Shown one piece after another: positions 60,608-64,000 of a DNA stretch of 64,000 nucleotides. The first letter of the stretch is position 1, and the number at the start of each line of letters is the position of its first letter. This DNA is from CAG-791 sp002449595 (GTDB taxonomy: Bacteria; Bacillota; Clostridia; Lachnospirales; Lachnospiraceae): contig CAMNHV010000009.1 in NCBI GenBank assembly GCA_946539855.1, positions 1-64,000 of the forward strand. The letters run 5' to 3'. A model generated the notes under the pieces. The model saw only the letters and a list, made by a program, of their open reading frames with translations, searched no databases and was not told the origin of the DNA. The position numbers and the translations under genes are program-made.

Positions 60608-62041
60608 ATGGCTAATGACATTTATGTAAGTCCGCTGTCACAGCGGTACGCGAGCAGGGAGATGCAGTTCATCTTTTCTCCCGACATGAAGTTCCGGACC
60701 TGGAGAAAGCTCTGGATCGCGCTCGCGGAGACGGAAAAGGAACTCGGCCTTCCGATCACGGAGGAACAGATCGAGGAGATGAAAGCCCATGCGGACGACA
60801 TCAACTATGACGTCGCGCGGGAGCGTGAAAAACTTGTCCGGCACGACGTGATGAGCCACGTCTACGCGTTCGGCGTCCAGTGCCCGAAGGCAAAAGGCAT
60901 CATCCACCTCGGCGCGACGAGCTGCTACGTCGGCGACAACACGGACATTATCCTGATGCGCGACGCGCTCCGGCTGGTCCGCGTCAAGCTCGTCAACGTG
61001 ATCGCGGAGCTCGCGAAATTCGCGCGCGCCTACCGCGACCTGCCGACGCTCGGCTTCACGCATTTCCAGCCCGCGCAGCCGACGACGGTCGGAAAGAGGG
61101 CGACGCTCTGGATGAATGAATTCCTTCTGGACCTGGAGGAAGTGGAACATGTGGAAGGCTCCCTGAAGCTCCTCGGCAGCAAGGGCACGACGGGGACGCA
61201 GGCGTCCTTCCTGGAGCTGTTCGACGGCGACCTGGACAAGGTCGACCGCCTGGACCCGATGATCGCGGAGAAGATGGGATTCGCGAGCTGCTATCCCGTG
61301 TCCGGGCAGACCTACTCCAGAAAGGTCGACACGATCGTCCTGAACTGCCTCGGCGGGATCGCCGCCTCCGCGATGAAGATGGCGACGGATATCCGGCTGC
61401 TCCAGCACCTGAAGGAAGTGGAGGAGCCGTTCGAGAAGAACCAGATCGGTTCCTCGGCGATGGCGTACAAGCGCAATCCCATGCGGTCGGAGCGGATCTG
61501 CTCGCTCGCGCGCTACGTGATGGCGGACGTCCTGAATCCCGCGATCACGTCCGGCACGCAGTGGTTCGAGCGCACGCTGGATGACTCCGCGAACAAGCGC
61601 CTGTCCGTCCCGGAGGGATTCCTCGCGACGGACGGCATCCTGGATCTGTGCCTCAACGTCACCGACGGCCTGAAGGTCTATCCGAAGGTCATTGAGAAGA
61701 GGCTCCGCAGCGAGCTTCCGTTCATGGCGACCGAGAACATCATGATGGACGCAGTGAAGGCAGGGGCGGACCGCCAGGTCATGCACGAGAAGATCCGCCA
61801 GCTCTCGATGGAAGCGGGCCGGCGCGTCAAGGAAGAGGGGCTCGACAACAATCTGCTCGACCTGATCGCGGCGGATCCGGAGTTCCACCTGACGAGAGAA
61901 GAACTGGAGAAGTCCATGGATCCCGCGCGCTACGTCGGCTGCGCGCCGCACCAGGTGGACCGGTTCCTTGCGGAGACGGTGCAGCCGATCCTCGACAGAT
62001 ATCAGGAGGACCTCGGCGTCAAAGCGGAGATCAATGTGTAA
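60608..62041 (+). CDS. purB: Adenylosuccinate lyase
   Basis: PurB cleaves adenylosuccinate to AMP and SAICAR to AICAR in purine synthesis. The 477-residue protein carries the family signature near residue 285 (GSSAMAYKRNPMRSERI, with Ala where most have Pro), IIHLGATSCYVGDNTD with a catalytic-loop Ser/Thr region, and LGFTHFQPAQPTTVGKRA. The ATG at 60608 follows GGAGG by 5 bases; an ATG at 60596 overlaps that site. It begins 18 bases after the DUF5717/5716 module and is followed by purA, so the two purine genes may be expressed with the module. Confidence 0.96.
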   Translation: MANDIYVSPLSQRYASREMQFIFSPDMKFRTWRKLWIALAETEKELGLPITEEQIEEMKAHADDINYDVAREREKLVRHDVMSHVYAFGVQCPKAKGIIHLGATSCYVGDNTDIILMRDALRLVRVKLVNVIAELAKFARAYRDLPTLGFTHFQPAQPTTVGKRATLWMNEFLLDLEEVEHVEGSLKLLGSKGTTGTQASFLELFDGDLDKVDRLDPMIAEKMGFASCYPVSGQTYSRKVDTIVLNCLGGIAASAMKMATDIRLLQHLKEVEEPFEKNQIGSSAMAYKRNPMRSERICSLARYVMADVLNPAITSGTQWFERTLDDSANKRLSVPEGFLATDGILDLCLNVTDGLKVYPKVIEKRLRSELPFMATENIMMDAVKAGADRQVMHEKIRQLSMEAGRRVKEEGLDNNLLDLIAADPEFHLTREELEKSMDPARYVGCAPHQVDRFLAETVQPILDRYQEDLGVKAEINV

Positions 62042-62114
62042 GAGATTTCGATATTGTAACAGCAAGGTAAGACAGAGGTATGGAGCGTCTGATCGCTCCG
62101 GAACGGAGGAAACT

Positions 62115-63410
62115 ATGGTCAAGGCAGTCGTCGGCGCAAACTGGGGAGATGAGGGCAAAGGCAAGATCGTGGACATGCTCGCGGATGAGGCGGAGGTCGT
62201 CATCCGGTTTCAGGGCGGCGCGAACGCGGGTCACACGATCGTCAATGATTACGGCAAATTCGCACTCCACACGCTCCCTTCCGGGGTCTTCCACCAGAAC
62301 ATCGTGAACGTCATCGGCAACGGCGTCGCCCTGGATCTTCACAAAGTGGGAGAGGAGCTCGCGGAGATCGAGAGCCGCGGCGTGCCGGCTCCCAGGCTCA
62401 TGATCTCGGACCGGTGCCAGATCGTGATGCCGTACCACAAGCTTTTTGACCAGTATGAGGAGGAGAGGCTCGCGGGCCGCTCCTACGGATCGACGAAGTC
62501 GGGCATCGCGCCGTTCTATTCCGACAAGTACGCGAAGATCGGCTTCCAGGTCAGCGAACTGTTTGAGGATGAAAAGGAACTTCGCGCGAAAGTCGAGAAC
62601 ATCTGCGTCCTGAAGAACACGATGCTGGTGAATCTCTACGGGAAAGAGCCGCTCAGTCCGGACGATCTGATGGAGACGCTGCGCGAGTACCGGGACATCG
62701 TCGCCCCCTATGCGGCGAACGTACCGGAATTCCTGGAGAGAGCGATCCGTGAGGGCAAGACGATCCTGCTCGAAGGACAGCTCGGAACGCTGAAGGACCC
62801 CGACCACGGCATCTATCCGATGGTCACGTCGTCCTCGACGCTTGCGGCGTTCGGCGCGATCGGCGCGGGCATCCCGCCCTATGAGATCCGTCAGGTCATC
62901 ACGGTCAACAAGGCATATTCCTCAGCGGTCGGCGCCGGAGAGTTCGTCTCGGAGATCTTCGGGGATGAGGCGGACGAGCTGCGCAACCGCGGCGGCGACG
63001 GCGGCGAATACGGCGCGACGACGGGACGTCCCCGCCGCGTCGGCTGGTACGACTGCGTCGCTTCCAAGTACGGCTGCCGCCTGCAGGGGGCGACGGACGT
63101 GGCGCTCACGGTCCTGGACGTCCTCGGCTATCTCGATGAGATCCCGGTCTGCGTCGGGTACGATATCGACGGAGAAGTGACGACGGAATTCCCTGTCACC
63201 TGGCAGCTCGCGAAGGCAAAGCCCGTGTGGCAGACGCTTCCCGGCTGGAAGTGCGACATCCGCGGGATCAAGAAGTATGAAGAACTGCCTGAGAACTGCA
63301 GAAACTACATCGAGTTCATCGAGGCGCAGATCGGATACCCGATCACGATGATCTCGAACGGGCCGTCCCGGCACGATATCATTTACCGGGAGAGTCCTCT
63401 GAAGAAGTAA
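62115..63410 (+). CDS. purA: Adenylosuccinate synthetase
   Basis: PurA condenses IMP and Asp with GTP to adenylosuccinate, the substrate of PurB encoded just upstream. The 431 residues begin VKAVVGANWGDEGKGKIVDML (the usual GxQWGDEGKGK with Asn for Gln), continue with the IMP-site GGANAGHTI, GSTKSGIAPFYSDK, LEGQLGTLKDPDHGIYP, and end with GRPRRVGWYDCVASKY. The ATG at 62115 follows GGAGGAA. The 73-base gap after purB holds a small GGAGCG/CGCTCC hairpin. Its 3' end overlaps the convergent membrane protein gene by 32 bases. Confidence 0.96.
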   Translation: MVKAVVGANWGDEGKGKIVDMLADEAEVVIRFQGGANAGHTIVNDYGKFALHTLPSGVFHQNIVNVIGNGVALDLHKVGEELAEIESRGVPAPRLMISDRCQIVMPYHKLFDQYEEERLAGRSYGSTKSGIAPFYSDKYAKIGFQVSELFEDEKELRAKVENICVLKNTMLVNLYGKEPLSPDDLMETLREYRDIVAPYAANVPEFLERAIREGKTILLEGQLGTLKDPDHGIYPMVTSSSTLAAFGAIGAGIPPYEIRQVITVNKAYSSAVGAGEFVSEIFGDEADELRNRGGDGGEYGATTGRPRRVGWYDCVASKYGCRLQGATDVALTVLDVLGYLDEIPVCVGYDIDGEVTTEFPVTWQLAKAKPVWQTLPGWKCDIRGIKKYEELPENCRNYIEFIEAQIGYPITMISNGPSRHDIIYRESPLKK

Positions 63411-63756
63411 GCGAAGACTCCGCCATGGCTGCGGCGGCGGCCTCCATTTTCCTGCGCTCTTCAGGATTGGAATTCAGTACCTTGGGGCTCGCGATGGTCT
63501 CGCGGTGCGTCAGGACGCCGACCGCCCAGATCGTGATCCAGGCCGCGAGCGGCACGAAGATCGTGAGGCCGAGGCAGGCGCGGAACATGCGGTCCGCGAA
63601 CGGGGAGGAGAGGAGCGCGAACACGAGCGTCAGGAGGTACATTCCGACCAGCAGCGCAATAGCGATAATGGCGAGGGCGCGCTGGAGAGGGGTGTATCTC
63701 TTTTTCTCTGCTGTATCTTTCTTCCCGGAGAGGTTTGGATTCAGGTCTTCATTCAT
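63379..63756 (-). CDS. Small two-helix membrane protein, function unknown
   Basis: A 125-residue protein. Lys-rich polar N-terminus (DLNPNLSGKKDTAEKKRYTPLQR), membrane segments ALAIIAIALLVGMYLLTLVFALL and ACLGLTIFVPLAAWITIWAVGVL, then a charged tail. No family recognised. It starts 57 bases after the end of the TrkA/KtrA-type gene on the same strand, so the two may be co-transcribed. The last 32 bases overlap the end of purA, which is read in the opposite direction. GAGGGA is 8 bases before the ATG. Confidence 0.72.
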   Translation of the reverse strand: MNEDLNPNLSGKKDTAEKKRYTPLQRALAIIAIALLVGMYLLTLVFALLSSPFADRMFRACLGLTIFVPLAAWITIWAVGVLTHRETIASPKVLNSNPEERRKMEAAAAAMAESSLTSSEDSPGK

Positions 63757-63813
63757 AGCTTGTCCCTCTTAAAAATGCGGATCGGATGCGGCCAGCAGTT
63801 TCCGGCGTCGCCA

Positions 63814-64000
63814 TCACAGACGGAATTCTTTGCGGACCTGTTCTTCGTTGCCGAGAACGAGGATCGGGACGCCGGCGTGCAGGACGGTGTCGCCGTCGAC
63901 GTTGGGGTTCAGCCTGCCTTCTTTGATCCCGAGAATATTGAGGCCGTACTTCCTGCGGGGGCTGATGTCCTCAATCCGCATGCCGTCCCAGGAATCCGGG
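63814..64000 (-). CDS. Potassium uptake regulator of the TrkA/KtrA type, C-terminal part
   Basis: The last 62 codons of a gene that continues beyond the window end. On the - strand the frame reads DSWDGMRIEDISPRRKYGL, NILGIKEGRLNPNVDGD and TVLHAGVPILVLGNEEQ and stops after EFRL. This is the closing part of an RCK_C (TrkA-C) domain as in KtrA/TrkA, which binds nucleotide or c-di-AMP and gates a K+ uptake channel. The NAD/ATP-binding RCK_N domain should lie in the missing upstream part. No integral membrane partner is seen in the window. Confidence 0.82.
   Translation of the reverse strand, partial: PDSWDGMRIEDISPRRKYGLNILGIKEGRLNPNVDGDTVLHAGVPILVLGNEEQVRKEFRL

Overview
The window is GC-rich, densely packed chromosomal DNA from a Firmicute of the class Clostridia, most likely a high-GC relative of Lachnospiraceae. 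The evidence is RNase Y, RqcH, RemA, a YtrA-type GntR regulator with its matching operator, a CIRCE element, strong AGGAGG-type ribosome binding sites, frequent GTG/TTG starts, and conserved-unknown families (DUF5716/DUF5717-like, DUF6110-like) that I associate with that family. I see no tRNA, rRNA, CRISPR array, insertion sequence, integrase or phage gene. Almost all genes are on the + strand; four real genes are on the - strand. Long open frames antisense to real genes are composition artefacts.

Layout. 0-6 kb: end of rny, malQ, a Nudix hydrolase, glgA (glycogen metabolism) and a MurJ/SpoVB-type flippase. 6-16.6 kb: rqcH, yicC-remA-rpoZ-rimO-pgsA-cinA(C-terminal), a gtrA/glycosyltransferase pair, a - strand YgjP-type metalloprotease, thiN and gpmI. 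16.6-20.3 kb: a self-contained YtrA-like GntR/ABC transporter operon with promoter and operator visible. 20.3-34.2 kb: lepA-hemW, comM-dprA, hypF-hypC-hypD-hypE, hisS, rsmJ. Four neighbours here (hemW, comM, dprA, hypF) are all longer than their families because of polar, AT-richer insertions. 34.2-37 kb: a divergent P-type metal ATPase with a DUF6110-like small protein before it and a 26-residue membrane peptide after it. 37-41.8 kb: GH2 glycosidase, a convergent ADP-ribosylglycohydrolase-family gene, a lipoprotein and a Sel1-like mini-protein. 41.8-46.5 kb: trpDCFBA without trpEG, behind a short leader holding a strong terminator. 46.6-54 kb: an HTH protein with a histone H1-like tail, a beta-CASP nuclease, thyA-folA, a PrsA-like lipoprotein, and htpG behind a CIRCE element. 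54.2-60.6 kb: a hypothetical gene, then a three-gene module (1211-residue DUF5717-like protein, DUF5716-like actin/Hsp70-fold protein, 279-residue helical-repeat protein) running straight into purB-purA. The window ends in - strand genes for a small membrane protein and the C-terminus of a TrkA/KtrA potassium regulator.

How the genes work together. Much of the window is housekeeping: RNA decay and ribosome quality control (rny, yicC, rqcH, rimO, lepA, rsmJ), one-carbon and nucleotide synthesis (thyA, folA, purB, purA), tryptophan synthesis, competence-type DNA handling (comM, dprA) and hydrogenase maturation (hypFCDE). The best candidates for undescribed biology are the DUF5717/DUF5716/helical-repeat module, the three-part P-type ATPase module with its micro-protein, and the clustered insertions at 23-29.4 kb. 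Three regulatory sites can be read directly: the YtrA operator at 16691-16715, the CIRCE element that doubles as a terminator at 51777-51809, and a TTAG/CTAA-type repeat cluster at the ATPase promoter near 34310-34353.
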